Below are positions 7,448-14,588 of a stretch of 28,148 nucleotides of DNA, in pieces. The DNA lies in IMG/VR virus record IMGVR_UViG_3300038428_000130, positions 1 through 28,148 of that record. One strand, given 5' to 3'. The first letter of the stretch is position 1. Every line of letters starts with the position of its first letter. The position numbers were made by a program, and so were the translations under genes. The notes below the pieces were generated by a model. That model had not been told where the DNA came from. It made no database searches and saw only the letters and a program-made list of their open reading frames with translations. Source of the stretch: a virus.

Positions 7448-7912
7448 ATGATGCAGGGAATGATTACGGACCCCGAGGCTGCCCTAAAGTTCATGCTCAG
7501 TGGGAAGGTTGGTGAAAAAGAATATATCCCCACAGTTACTTTCAGAAGCCAAAAGACCGGCAACCATTTCACCTACAAAATCAAACCTTTGTCCAAGAAG
7601 GAAGGGATGCCTCCGGCATATTTCGTCAGTGTCTTGAGCGGACCCGACAACGAGAACGACTACACTTATGTCGGCATGATTTTTGACCGCCCAACCGAGG
7701 TCACCTTCAACCTCACTAAGGGTTCCAAGTTTAACTACAACAGCCCGTGCGTTATAGCAATAAGCTGGGTAATAGAGTACCTTGCCTGCGAGCAAGAACC
7801 TCCCATGACGGAGATATACCACGAAGGAAGGTGCGGAGTTTGTGGGAGAACACTTACGACCCCGGAGTCATGCTTAACCGGCATTGGCCCTATTTGTGCT
7901 GCAAAAATGTAA
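7448..7912 (+). CDS. DUF6011-like zinc-finger protein
   Basis: 154 residues. The C-terminal 30 residues form a treble-clef-like motif: RCGVCGRTLT, then C and GIGPICAAK, the hallmark of the DUF6011 family common in phages and plasmids. The function of this family is not known to me; metal binding and nucleic-acid contact are inferred. The N-terminal 120 residues are mixed alpha/beta without a recognised domain. The frame is open upstream to 7328, but GGAGGGAAAAC directly ahead of 7448 fixes the start. First gene of the plus-strand island 7448-8916. Confidence 0.8.
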   Translation: MMQGMITDPEAALKFMLSGKVGEKEYIPTVTFRSQKTGNHFTYKIKPLSKKEGMPPAYFVSVLSGPDNENDYTYVGMIFDRPTEVTFNLTKGSKFNYNSPCVIAISWVIEYLACEQEPPMTEIYHEGRCGVCGRTLTTPESCLTGIGPICAAKM

Positions 7913-7969
7913 GGAATCGGTCTCTAATGCGCAAAACTTGCCTAACAAAACTATAAGTGAAGGAAACAT

Positions 7970-8695
7970 ATGGCACGACTCGTCCATTCATGGCAAGACC
8001 TATGCGCTTGCGGAAATCCTAAGAACCGCTACGCAGTAGAATGCCAGCAATGCCACTTGAAAAACCGCAGGGATACTTGCGTATGCGGTAAACCTAAATA
8101 TAAAACTAAACCCTTGTGTCGGGACTGTAACCACAAACGAGACTTCTGCCCCTGTGGTCTTACAAAGGACAAGAGGGCACTGAGATGCACGGTGTGCAAG
8201 GGCAAAGAGCCATTAGAAAAAAGGTGCAACAGGTGTGGAAATCCTTTCCCAATTGAGGCATATAGTCTCAGACCTGATGGCAGGGGCGGACATAAACGAC
8301 GTAGCCGCTGCAAGAAGTGCGAGTCAGACGAACAAAAGGAACGGCGTTCCAAGTTTCCGAAGAAAGCTAAGGACATAAAACAACGCTCGTTGGAAAGATG
8401 CAAGAAAGACCCTGTGCGCTCAGCCAAGGCACAGAAAGCCCAATGGCGGCGGCAATGGAGAAAATTAGGACTCGACCCCAAAGAGGTCTTCAAATGGATA
8501 GAAATTCATGGGTGGTTCTGTGCTATCTGCGGGGAAGCAGTGGGTCATCGGACACGGGCAGCGGACCACGACCACATCACAGGAAAATTTCGTGGTATTT
8601 TATGCTCAAGATGTAATCCCGGTCTCGGTATGTTCAAAGATAAACCTGAACTACTTAGGAAAGCGGCACAATACTTAGAAGATTCTATAAGGTAG
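7970..8695 (+). CDS. Endonuclease VII-like nuclease with zinc-ribbon array
   Basis: 241 residues. The C-terminus is an endonuclease VII-type (treble-clef His-Me) core: CAIC at 184-187, DHDH at 199-202, RGILCSRCN with C212 and C215, followed by the typical LGMFKDKPELL helix. The first 120 residues carry about five CxCG/CxxC zinc-ribbon-like units (CACG, CQQC, CVCG, CRDC, CPCG, CTVC, CNRCG, CKKC), an unusually long array probably used for DNA recognition. The family includes the T4 resolvase, but many phage copies behave as mobile nucleases; the zinc array and its position next to small genes favour the latter. AAGGA ribosome site before the ATG. Confidence 0.85.
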   Translation: MARLVHSWQDLCACGNPKNRYAVECQQCHLKNRRDTCVCGKPKYKTKPLCRDCNHKRDFCPCGLTKDKRALRCTVCKGKEPLEKRCNRCGNPFPIEAYSLRPDGRGGHKRRSRCKKCESDEQKERRSKFPKKAKDIKQRSLERCKKDPVRSAKAQKAQWRRQWRKLGLDPKEVFKWIEIHGWFCAICGEAVGHRTRAADHDHITGKFRGILCSRCNPGLGMFKDKPELLRKAAQYLEDSIR

Positions 8696-8700
8696 GTATT

Positions 8701-8916
8701 ATGGCAGGAAACACCGGTAAGATGACACGAGGAGCAATCGAGCGCCGGGGGCCAAGGATGTGCCTCAGTTATTTGGTGGGCGGAGAAGGGTATTTCATCT
8801 TCCGGGAAGGCCAACTGCCCCTTAAGAATAACTTCTACCGGCTTCGAGTGCTGGCAAGGTCCTACAGCAAGTCCTACCTCATGGGGATTGGGCGGGCGCA
8901 AAACATCATGCCCTAA
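8701..8916 (+). CDS. Small unknown basic protein
   Basis: 71 residues, basic, no recognised domain. It begins two codons after the nuclease gene's stop; AAGGTAGG overlapping that stop serves as ribosome site. Its stop overlaps the convergent minus-strand gene at 8913 by 4 bases, so there is no room for a terminator between the facing units. The second half (NNFYRLRVLARSYSKSYLMG) could fold as a small beta/alpha unit. Real coding is supported by position and ribosome site rather than homology. Confidence 0.55.
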   Translation: MAGNTGKMTRGAIERRGPRMCLSYLVGGEGYFIFREGQLPLKNNFYRLRVLARSYSKSYLMGIGRAQNIMP

Positions 8917-9473
8917 TCCTTGGCCTGCGTCAAATTCTTGTTTTCGGTCGGGTCACTATCATCCAACAACTGGTCCAAAGATTGTGCTGGTCCATCCGCA
9001 GCAAAAGCTACCCCGGATTCTTCTGCCGCCACACCAGCCAACTCCCGGTCTACCGCCGCCCCGGCTGCGGCAAGCTGCTCCTGATTCCGCTTGATGGTCT
9101 TAACGATGGGCGGGCGCTTCGGCCCGGCGAGGGCGGCAACCTTCTGTACGGCCTCACCATCAAAGTTCTCGGTCGGAGCCATGGGTACACCGGCAACAAG
9201 CCTCTGAGGCGCTGCTGGAGCCTTCTGCGCCTCCGCAACGGCCTCTTCCAGACGCTCCGCCATCATAAACTCCAACATGGAGCGCTGCGGGTCCTTGGCG
9301 TGCTTCTTACAGATGTCATAGACCTTGCTGGCTTCCACCACTTCCTCACCCTCCTTGTTGGGTAAGGGAGCGAATGGCTCCTTGCAAAGCCTGTCTTTGA
9401 AGTCGGCAATGACCCCGCAGCCACATGATAGCTTTACGCTAATCCTATGAATACTAAGGCTTTCTACTTTCAT
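8913..9473 (-). CDS. Unknown protein with N-terminal Cys cluster and Ala-rich region
   Basis: 186 residues. The N-terminal third has a zinc-knuckle-like CGCG...C...C...H arrangement (LSCGCGVIADF, then CKEPF and YDICKKHAK). The rest is Ala/Glu-rich and probably helical or disordered, ending in an acidic tail (LLDDSDPTEN). AGGGAG ribosome site before 9473; starts 1 base after the preceding gene's end. No function recognised. Confidence 0.7.
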   Translation of the reverse strand: MKVESLSIHRISVKLSCGCGVIADFKDRLCKEPFAPLPNKEGEEVVEASKVYDICKKHAKDPQRSMLEFMMAERLEEAVAEAQKAPAAPQRLVAGVPMAPTENFDGEAVQKVAALAGPKRPPIVKTIKRNQEQLAAAGAAVDRELAGVAAEESGVAFAADGPAQSLDQLLDDSDPTENKNLTQAKD

Positions 9474-9474
9474 C

Positions 9475-9678
9475 TTAAACTCCCTTCATGAGTGCTTTGA
9501 AGCACAGTTCAGAGGCGTCGGTCAGCACCTTCTTGGCGATTTCAAGCTTATCCTCGTAGAGGATGCCGCTGGACATATCGTTGTAGAACTCCAATGAGAG
9601 GAGTGGTGCGTGGTCATCTTCCGGGTCACTGGCGATGAACTTCTTCTGATTGATAGTACTGTAAATCTCTAATTTCAT
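9475..9678 (-). CDS. Small unknown protein
   Basis: 67 residues, acidic, alpha/beta by eye, no recognised domain. Its ATG overlaps the stop of the upstream membrane protein by 4 bases (ATGA), a strong sign of translational coupling within one transcript. Confidence 0.7.
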   Translation of the reverse strand: MKLEIYSTINQKKFIASDPEDDHAPLLSLEFYNDMSSGILYEDKLEIAKKVLTDASELCFKALMKGV

Positions 9679-10580
9679 AAGTGTTTCCCCAGTTCATAAC
9701 CGGCTAATAGCGCCCCGGCAATCTCCGCACCCTTTTTGGTGCCCGCCCAAATTTTCTGCCATCTCGTCTTGACGGATACTGCCTTGTACTTCTTCACAGT
9801 GTCTTGGCACTGCCCGTTGGCGAGCTTAAGCTTGTCATCATCGGCCCGAAGAGCATTGAAATCCGTAGTCAGGCTGGCGTTGGTCTTGGTCAGACCGTCA
9901 ATGGTCTGGTTCTTGGTTGTTATCTGTTGGTTAAGGTTGTCCACGTTACTTGCCAGCCGGTCCCGGTCCAGTTTCGTGGCGGTAAACTGCTGCACGATGG
10001 TGATGGGGAAGGTGAGCAACTGTTCTTTCGTCGCCGGGTCGGCGGATACGTTAAGTGTGAGCGGCAGCGGGGTGTTCTTGTAAGAATCCTTCAAGTCCCC
10101 GAATACTTCCTGTGCCGACTTGCCCGGCTGGAGAACGGCGGTAATGGACTGGTCAACCTTGGTGTTGAGGTCTTTTAGTTGCTGAATGAGGCCAGCTTCC
10201 TTGGCGTTGGCGGCGGCAATCTGTGTGGCCCATTGCGCCCGGTCAGCGGCATGTTCCGTCGCCTCCTTCTGATACTGGCTGTCGGCCTGCTTCCACGACT
10301 GCTCATACTGAACCATGAGCTTCTCAGAAGCCTCCGCCCGCTGCATGAGTTTGTCATATCCTTTAAGGCCGTAGTACGCTCCTACGCCGCCACAGGTGAG
10401 AACAAAAAACAGGATGAGAACGATGACATAGTTGAGCGTGATATGGTGGTTCACCATCTTATTCAAAATTTCCTGCGGCACAGTTACGGTGGGGGCGACC
10501 GGGGCCGGGGGCGACAATGGACCCGTATATCCCGTGTTGCCCATATATCCCGTGGTTCCCGTGGGTGCGATATTACTCAT
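9675..10580 (-). CDS. Single-span membrane protein with long coiled coil
   Basis: 301 residues. The N-terminus holds a short collagen-like run (GTTGYMGNTGYTGP, about 8-21) and a Pro-rich linker, then one transmembrane segment at about 48-70 (VIVLILFFVLTCGGVGAYY). After it come two long heptad-rich regions (about 75-140 and 205-270) and a C-terminal Gly/Ala-rich hydrophobic patch (about 283-300). One N-terminal anchor plus a long extracytoplasmic coiled coil is the layout of an inner-membrane spanin, but at 301 residues it is much longer than Rz-type proteins and no outer-membrane partner is seen. A tail- or membrane-associated role is an alternative. AGAGGAG ribosome site before 10580. Confidence 0.75.
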   Translation of the reverse strand: MSNIAPTGTTGYMGNTGYTGPLSPPAPVAPTVTVPQEILNKMVNHHITLNYVIVLILFFVLTCGGVGAYYGLKGYDKLMQRAEASEKLMVQYEQSWKQADSQYQKEATEHAADRAQWATQIAAANAKEAGLIQQLKDLNTKVDQSITAVLQPGKSAQEVFGDLKDSYKNTPLPLTLNVSADPATKEQLLTFPITIVQQFTATKLDRDRLASNVDNLNQQITTKNQTIDGLTKTNASLTTDFNALRADDDKLKLANGQCQDTVKKYKAVSVKTRWQKIWAGTKKGAEIAGALLAGYELGKHL

Positions 10581-10584
10581 GATT

Positions 10585-11769
10585 CTACTCCTCTTTGCTG
10601 CTACCTAAAGGAATTGGTAGTGAGGGGTCCACCTTTGCCATCTGTTTAGCGGAAAACTTATAGGTATCTCCATACTTCTTCACCACTTCCCGGTAGTTTT
10701 TGAAGGCTGGATTTTCCTTTTTCACCCAGTGCTTCATGACGTTATCCTTCACTATTGTGTAAATAATGAAGTAGTTCTTAGGGGATTTGACTTCCCCTTT
10801 CTTGATGGCCTCCACAATTTTGGCAGCGATGGTGGAGGGAACGTGGATGCCATCCACGAGAATGAGTTTGCGCACAAGGGCTGTGACCGTCTTCTGCCGG
10901 GACTTCTTGAGCGGCTCGTGCTGGTCTTTCCGCTTGGCGGTGGGAACGAGGGGAGACTCTCCCAGCTTGGTGTCTTCCCGGATGAGGCTTAAAGCCTCCT
11001 TGATATCCTTCGCCCGGCTGGCGGCGGCAAACTTCCTGCGGACAGTGGAGTCCTTGATTTCCCCAATCTCTTTTTCGGTAGTTGCTTCCTTGAGCGCCTC
11101 AGCCTCTTCGGCGTCGAACTCAGCATAAAGTTCGGAGAGGGCCTTTTCTCCTTCCTTTTCGTCATCTTCCTTGAGGGTGGAAACAAGGGGACAATAGTAG
11201 TAAGTTCGTATGTCTTTGGGAACATAGGAGAGGTTGAGGAGGTTCCGAACAGGGGTCTCCAGCATGATACTCTTGGTCTTCAAGGTTATGCGAATGACCG
11301 CCCGCCCGGCTCCAATAGCTGTTACCGTCCCACAGAAATCTCGGGTCTCGCCGTTAAGAACCCGGACAAAGGACCCCACCTCTACCCCGGAGGAGTGTTC
11401 CCTGAACTGCTTCTCGGCAGGGGACATAAGCTTCTGAACTTCCGTGTCGGAGACTCTTATTACCTTATTTGGCCGGTTTGAATCTCCCTCAGTGACCAGA
11501 GACACCACACCCGTGATGGTCTTTAGCCGCAATAGCCCTTGGAAACTATCACTGCGGACAAAGAGGTACGCCGCCGCCGTGAGGTCAAAAACGTCAAGGT
11601 CCCGGTGACCTACCGGTATGAACAATTCCACAGCATCTTCTCGAAAAATCTGAGGTATTTGTTTGCCTATCCGGCGTAGGGTGGGTTCGATGGTCTTCTC
11701 GCTGCGAACTTCCAGCATACACCACTCCTTGCCTTTCAGCTTGGAGCAGTCTCTATATGTTAGTAACAT
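10585..11769 (-). CDS. NusG-like transcription factor with long C-terminal extension
   Basis: 394 residues. Residues 14-120 align by eye with the NusG NGN domain: KEWCMLEVRSEKTIEPTL corresponds to the first strand and helix, AAAYLFVRS to the conserved PGYVLV strand, and TGVVSLVTEG...RPNKVIRVSDTEVQKLM to the NGN end. Residues 131-178 form a KOW domain (VGSFVRVLNG, then FCGTVTAIG and AVIRI). Known NusG homologues bind RNA polymerase and control pausing, termination or antitermination. The remaining 215 residues are charged and helical and unlike host NusG, which is about 180 residues, so this is a phage-specific paralogue. It has GGAGGACC before the ATG and a strong operon-head motif, and may help direct phage gene expression. 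Confidence 0.75.
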   Translation of the reverse strand: MLLTYRDCSKLKGKEWCMLEVRSEKTIEPTLRRIGKQIPQIFREDAVELFIPVGHRDLDVFDLTAAAYLFVRSDSFQGLLRLKTITGVVSLVTEGDSNRPNKVIRVSDTEVQKLMSPAEKQFREHSSGVEVGSFVRVLNGETRDFCGTVTAIGAGRAVIRITLKTKSIMLETPVRNLLNLSYVPKDIRTYYYCPLVSTLKEDDEKEGEKALSELYAEFDAEEAEALKEATTEKEIGEIKDSTVRRKFAAASRAKDIKEALSLIREDTKLGESPLVPTAKRKDQHEPLKKSRQKTVTALVRKLILVDGIHVPSTIAAKIVEAIKKGEVKSPKNYFIIYTIVKDNVMKHWVKKENPAFKNYREVVKKYGDTYKFSAKQMAKVDPSLPIPLGSSKEE

Positions 11770-11772
11770 GGT

Positions 11773-11791
11773 CCTCCACAGTATAATACTG
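11773..11791 (-). promoter_or_regulatory. Operon-head motif (CAGTATTATACTGT-GGAGG)
   Basis: On the minus strand it reads CAGTATTATACTGTGGAGG immediately before the NusG-like gene. It contains TATACT (5 of 6 to a -10 box) and a near palindrome (CAGTATTATACTG). The best copy of the motif in the window. It separates the NusG-like gene from the GIY-YIG gene upstream, so the factor can be transcribed independently. Confidence 0.5.
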
Positions 11792-11796
11792 ATTGT

Positions 11797-12546
11797 TTAG
11801 CGCAAACGTCCTAGCTTATCCCGTTGTCTTCCCTGTGTGCTTTTACTGATTTTGGCACGTATCTCGGGAGAAAGCCGTCTCGCACTCGCTATTTTACTAA
11901 GTTTGGCTCTAGTCTCATCTGACACAACCCTCTGTCTGCACTTAGCACGGAATTCTTCCGACCGTTTTCTACCACGATTGGATGCGGATATTTTAGCAGT
12001 GCATTCGGGAGCCTGCTTTCTTCCTTTCGCTACTTTACTCATCTTGATTCTTTCCTCAATTGGAACTTCTCTGCCCGTTAATGCATTGCTCAATTTTTGT
12101 CTTGTTTCCTGAGACACCTCTCGGTTACACATACATTTCCGTATGCTGTCAATGCGGGACTGTTTAGTCTCTGGATTAGCCCAAGCAGCCTTATTACCTT
12201 CTCCAATCTTCTTACGAGTTTCATCTGAAAGGGGTCCGGTTCTTCCCTCCCCACCCCGGCATATATTGTACCCATACTCAGGGTCCTGCGACCGCAGGAA
12301 CTTGATGAAATCCCGTTCAGTTTGGTCAAGCTCTTCTCGGTCAGTGATGTCGGCCCGGAGGGCGTGTATGGACCAAGAAGAGGGGTCTGAGTGTGCTCGC
12401 ATAGACTGATAAAGGCGAGATTGGTTTGAGATACCTCTTTGGGCGTGGTGAAACTTCTGCTGAAGATATTTCTTTAGATTGTTCCCCTTATGCTGACCGA
12501 CATAGTACTTACCGGTCTCGTGGTTAACAATGAGATAAATGAACAT
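11797..12546 (-). CDS. GIY-YIG homing endonuclease with NUMOD3 repeats
   Basis: 249 residues. The nuclease domain begins FIYLIVN with YYVGQHKGNNL as the YIG element, and YGYNICRGGEG marks the end of the catalytic region. The C-terminal half is a run of NUMOD3-like basic helices (SDETRKKIGEGN, SQETRQKLSNALTGR, ERIKMSKVAKGRK, SEEFRAK, SDETRAKLSKIAS, SPEIRAKISKSTQGR) expected to wrap along the target DNA. It is free-standing between the clamp loader and the NusG-like gene. Good GGGAAGAAG ribosome site. Confidence 0.9.
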   Translation of the reverse strand: MFIYLIVNHETGKYYVGQHKGNNLKKYLQQKFHHAQRGISNQSRLYQSMRAHSDPSSWSIHALRADITDREELDQTERDFIKFLRSQDPEYGYNICRGGEGRTGPLSDETRKKIGEGNKAAWANPETKQSRIDSIRKCMCNREVSQETRQKLSNALTGREVPIEERIKMSKVAKGRKQAPECTAKISASNRGRKRSEEFRAKCRQRVVSDETRAKLSKIASARRLSPEIRAKISKSTQGRQRDKLGRLR

Positions 12547-12581
12547 AACTTCTTCCCGATTAAGGATTAGGAAGTTGTTTT

Positions 12582-13688
12582 TTACAAAACTTCACCTTTC
12601 AGGATGGCTTGGCTGGAAGAGAAATTCTTGCTTGGAGCATTGGTCGGCGGCTTGACTGATTTGAGGATTCTCGCCGCCGCCATAAGCTCGTACACAAAAA
12701 GGGGGAGGGCATCAGCGGGAATGAACGGGGTCGCTAACCATTTGAGAAATATAGCGGAAGTCTCCTTAATGTTGGGGAGCGTCTCAGCAATACGAGCAAG
12801 CTCCGAGGCTGGCTCCGACCATGGGGACTTGGCATAAAGGGAAAAGGTAGTTTCAATGACCTTGGTTGGAAGCGCTACCCGTGCGCCATCGTCGGCAAGC
12901 TTGACGGCAGCGGCTTGGTCCCCATGGCTTATAGCCAGCAGGATGCTGTAGCATACGCTTTCTAGGGGATTATCCAGAACCTTGTCAACGTTCTCCCTGT
13001 TCACCTTGCCCAGTGCGGCGGCGAATCCCAGCCAACGGACCGCCTCCCTTATGATGCCTTTGGAGTGTTTGGCGATGTCCTTGATAGCATCAAGTTCATA
13101 GTCAATGCCGTTACGGGAGGCTATGCTCGCCATCAGGCCGGTAATCACGTCGTCTGTGGCACGATAGAAAGTCAGCGGCAAACAGCGGGACTGGATGGTC
13201 TTGGGGATGCGGTTGTCATCGGTGGTAACGAACATGAAGATACTGTCAGTGTCGGGGCGCTCCAGTGGCTTGAGGAAAACATCCCAAGCTTCCGAAGAAA
13301 GCCGATGGGCTTCATCAATCACAGCGACCCGGCGCTTCCCAGTGATGGGCGGCTGCGCCATGCAGTCCATTAAATTGCGGGCATCTTGCACGCCGGGGTG
13401 TTCAGCAGCATCCGTTTCAAAGAAGTCGGCGTCATGCTCAATTGTCTCTTGGTCGATGAAGCGACAGGAGGGGCACGTTCCACAACCCAGTGGGTCACTC
13501 CCGGCGCACATGAGCGCACGGGAAAGAAGGTAGGCCACAGAGGTTTTCCCAAGGCCCCATGGACCTTTGAGGATGAAACCACGAGGAAGAAACTTTCCCG
13601 TAGTCAGGAGACTCTTGAGTAAGGATACGACTCTGTCTTGTCCCACGACTTCGCTCCAAGCCGTGGGACGAAAGGAGATTAGATTCAT
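12582..13688 (-). CDS. dnaX: DNA polymerase III clamp-loader subunit (gamma/tau-like)
   Basis: 368 residues, AAA+ clamp loader. The N-terminus FRPTAWSEVVGQD is the family signature. Walker A is GPWGLGKT (42-49), the zinc module is C61 with CGTCPSC (69-75), Walker B is VAVIDEAH (121-128), and the SRC arginine-finger motif is at 167-169. It uses ATP to open and load a sliding clamp on primed DNA. The length matches a gamma-like protein without the tau extension. With the probable sliding clamp and the TOPRIM primase it indicates a phage with a partly autonomous replisome. GAGAGG lies upstream of the ATG with a rather long spacer. The gene symbol is by analogy to the bacterial family. Confidence 0.9.
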   Translation of the reverse strand: MNLISFRPTAWSEVVGQDRVVSLLKSLLTTGKFLPRGFILKGPWGLGKTSVAYLLSRALMCAGSDPLGCGTCPSCRFIDQETIEHDADFFETDAAEHPGVQDARNLMDCMAQPPITGKRRVAVIDEAHRLSSEAWDVFLKPLERPDTDSIFMFVTTDDNRIPKTIQSRCLPLTFYRATDDVITGLMASIASRNGIDYELDAIKDIAKHSKGIIREAVRWLGFAAALGKVNRENVDKVLDNPLESVCYSILLAISHGDQAAAVKLADDGARVALPTKVIETTFSLYAKSPWSEPASELARIAETLPNIKETSAIFLKWLATPFIPADALPLFVYELMAAARILKSVKPPTNAPSKNFSSSQAILKGEVL

Positions 13689-13706
13689 AGCGTTACGTTA
13701 CCTCTC

Positions 13707-14183
13707 CTATGCTTGTTTGGGAATAGAGGCAACGTGAGCCGCCTGCCTTTGCAGGACGGTGCTGAGCTTCTGGAATCCCTCCACGGCGATGTCAGTCATC
13801 TCGTCTTGATATTGACCGAGGTCCCGGACATCAACCCATAGAGCATCGGAGTTACCGGAAATCCTGCCCATGCGCTTGGCGAACACGAACACCACCAGCC
13901 GATGGACCTGTTGGTCCTGTCGAATTTCCTCGCACACAAACAGGGCGTGCTGAGGGTCAATGTCCACCCCGGACCACTCGATAGCAAGACGACGGGACGT
14001 TTCAAAGAACGACTCGAAGGACATGATTTGACCGATGGGAACGGTTATCCGGTCTTTGTCGATGCCTTCCTTGGCTTTGCCGAGAAGCACCAACCCGTGT
14101 TCATCCATGACGATTACAGCTACCTCTGCCTGTGGCAGGGAGATATATGTCTCCCCCTCATCAAAGTCTTTTTCGACTGCCAT
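13707..14183 (-). CDS. Nudix-fold protein with a degenerate catalytic box
   Basis: 158 residues. The AEVAVIVMDEHGLVLLGKA strand-turn-strand and the region GQIMSFESFFETSRRLAIEWSGV match the layout of a Nudix hydrolase. Against G-x5-E-x7-R-E-U-x-E-E-x-G-U, the first E, the R, one core E and the final G-V are present, but the E after R is L and the second metal-binding E is W. Metal-dependent hydrolysis may therefore be weak or lost, and the protein may bind nucleotides or RNA instead. GGAGGCCAGTC before the ATG and a strong operon-head motif mark it as the first gene of a unit containing the clamp loader. Confidence 0.6.
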   Translation of the reverse strand: MAVEKDFDEGETYISLPQAEVAVIVMDEHGLVLLGKAKEGIDKDRITVPIGQIMSFESFFETSRRLAIEWSGVDIDPQHALFVCEEIRQDQQVHRLVVFVFAKRMGRISGNSDALWVDVRDLGQYQDEMTDIAVEGFQKLSTVLQRQAAHVASIPKQA

Positions 14184-14189
14184 GACTGG

Positions 14190-14208
14190 CCTCCTTTGTA
14201 TAATACTG
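14190..14208 (-). promoter_or_regulatory. Operon-head motif (CAGTATTATACAAA-GGAGG)
   Basis: On the minus strand it reads CAGTATTATACAAAGGAGG, ahead of the Nudix-like gene. The first 11 bases and the spacing to GGAGG are identical to those of the copy at 11773-11791, despite unrelated downstream genes, which argues that it is a shared control element rather than chance. Confidence 0.5.
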
Positions 14209-14210
14209 CG

Positions 14211-14588
14211 TTATCTTGACGCCCGAGGGCAAGCCTTCGGGTGTTTCTTACACGCTGCGAGAATTTCCTCCACGAAGGGAACAAAGTGAACGTACAATCC
14301 CCATCCGTTGGAAGCATTGAATTTCTCAAACCGGGCAGGGCCAGCCTTCATCTCAGCTATCGCCTTAGTGAGCGGCTCAATAAGCCCCTCTGCCTTGGTG
14401 ATACCAATCTCCTCGGGTCGCCAGAGGTGCTTATAAATACCCGCTTCCACTGCCATCCTGCCAAGATTGTGAGTGATATTGCTATCATACACAACCTCCC
14501 TTTCATCCAACTCAGGGAGAGTAGACCCGCACTCCGGGCAGTTCCGCAGCCGGTTTATCGGGTACTCAAGATAGAAATCAAGACTCAT
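14211..14588 (-). CDS. Conserved phage protein of unknown function
   Basis: 125 residues. The SNITHNLGRMAVEAGIYKHLWRPEE region, the LI-x-PL helix and the NGWGLYVHFVPFVEEILAACKKHP end are recognisable from a widespread phage hypothetical family of unknown role. This copy also carries an NCPECG zinc-type pair near residue 16. The frame is open to 14624, but the ATG at 14588 has GAGGAGATTAAGG ahead and overlaps the upstream stop by 11 bases, so it is the likely start and is coupled to that gene. Confidence 0.8.
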   Translation of the reverse strand: MSLDFYLEYPINRLRNCPECGSTLPELDEREVVYDSNITHNLGRMAVEAGIYKHLWRPEEIGITKAEGLIEPLTKAIAEMKAGPARFEKFNASNGWGLYVHFVPFVEEILAACKKHPKACPRASR

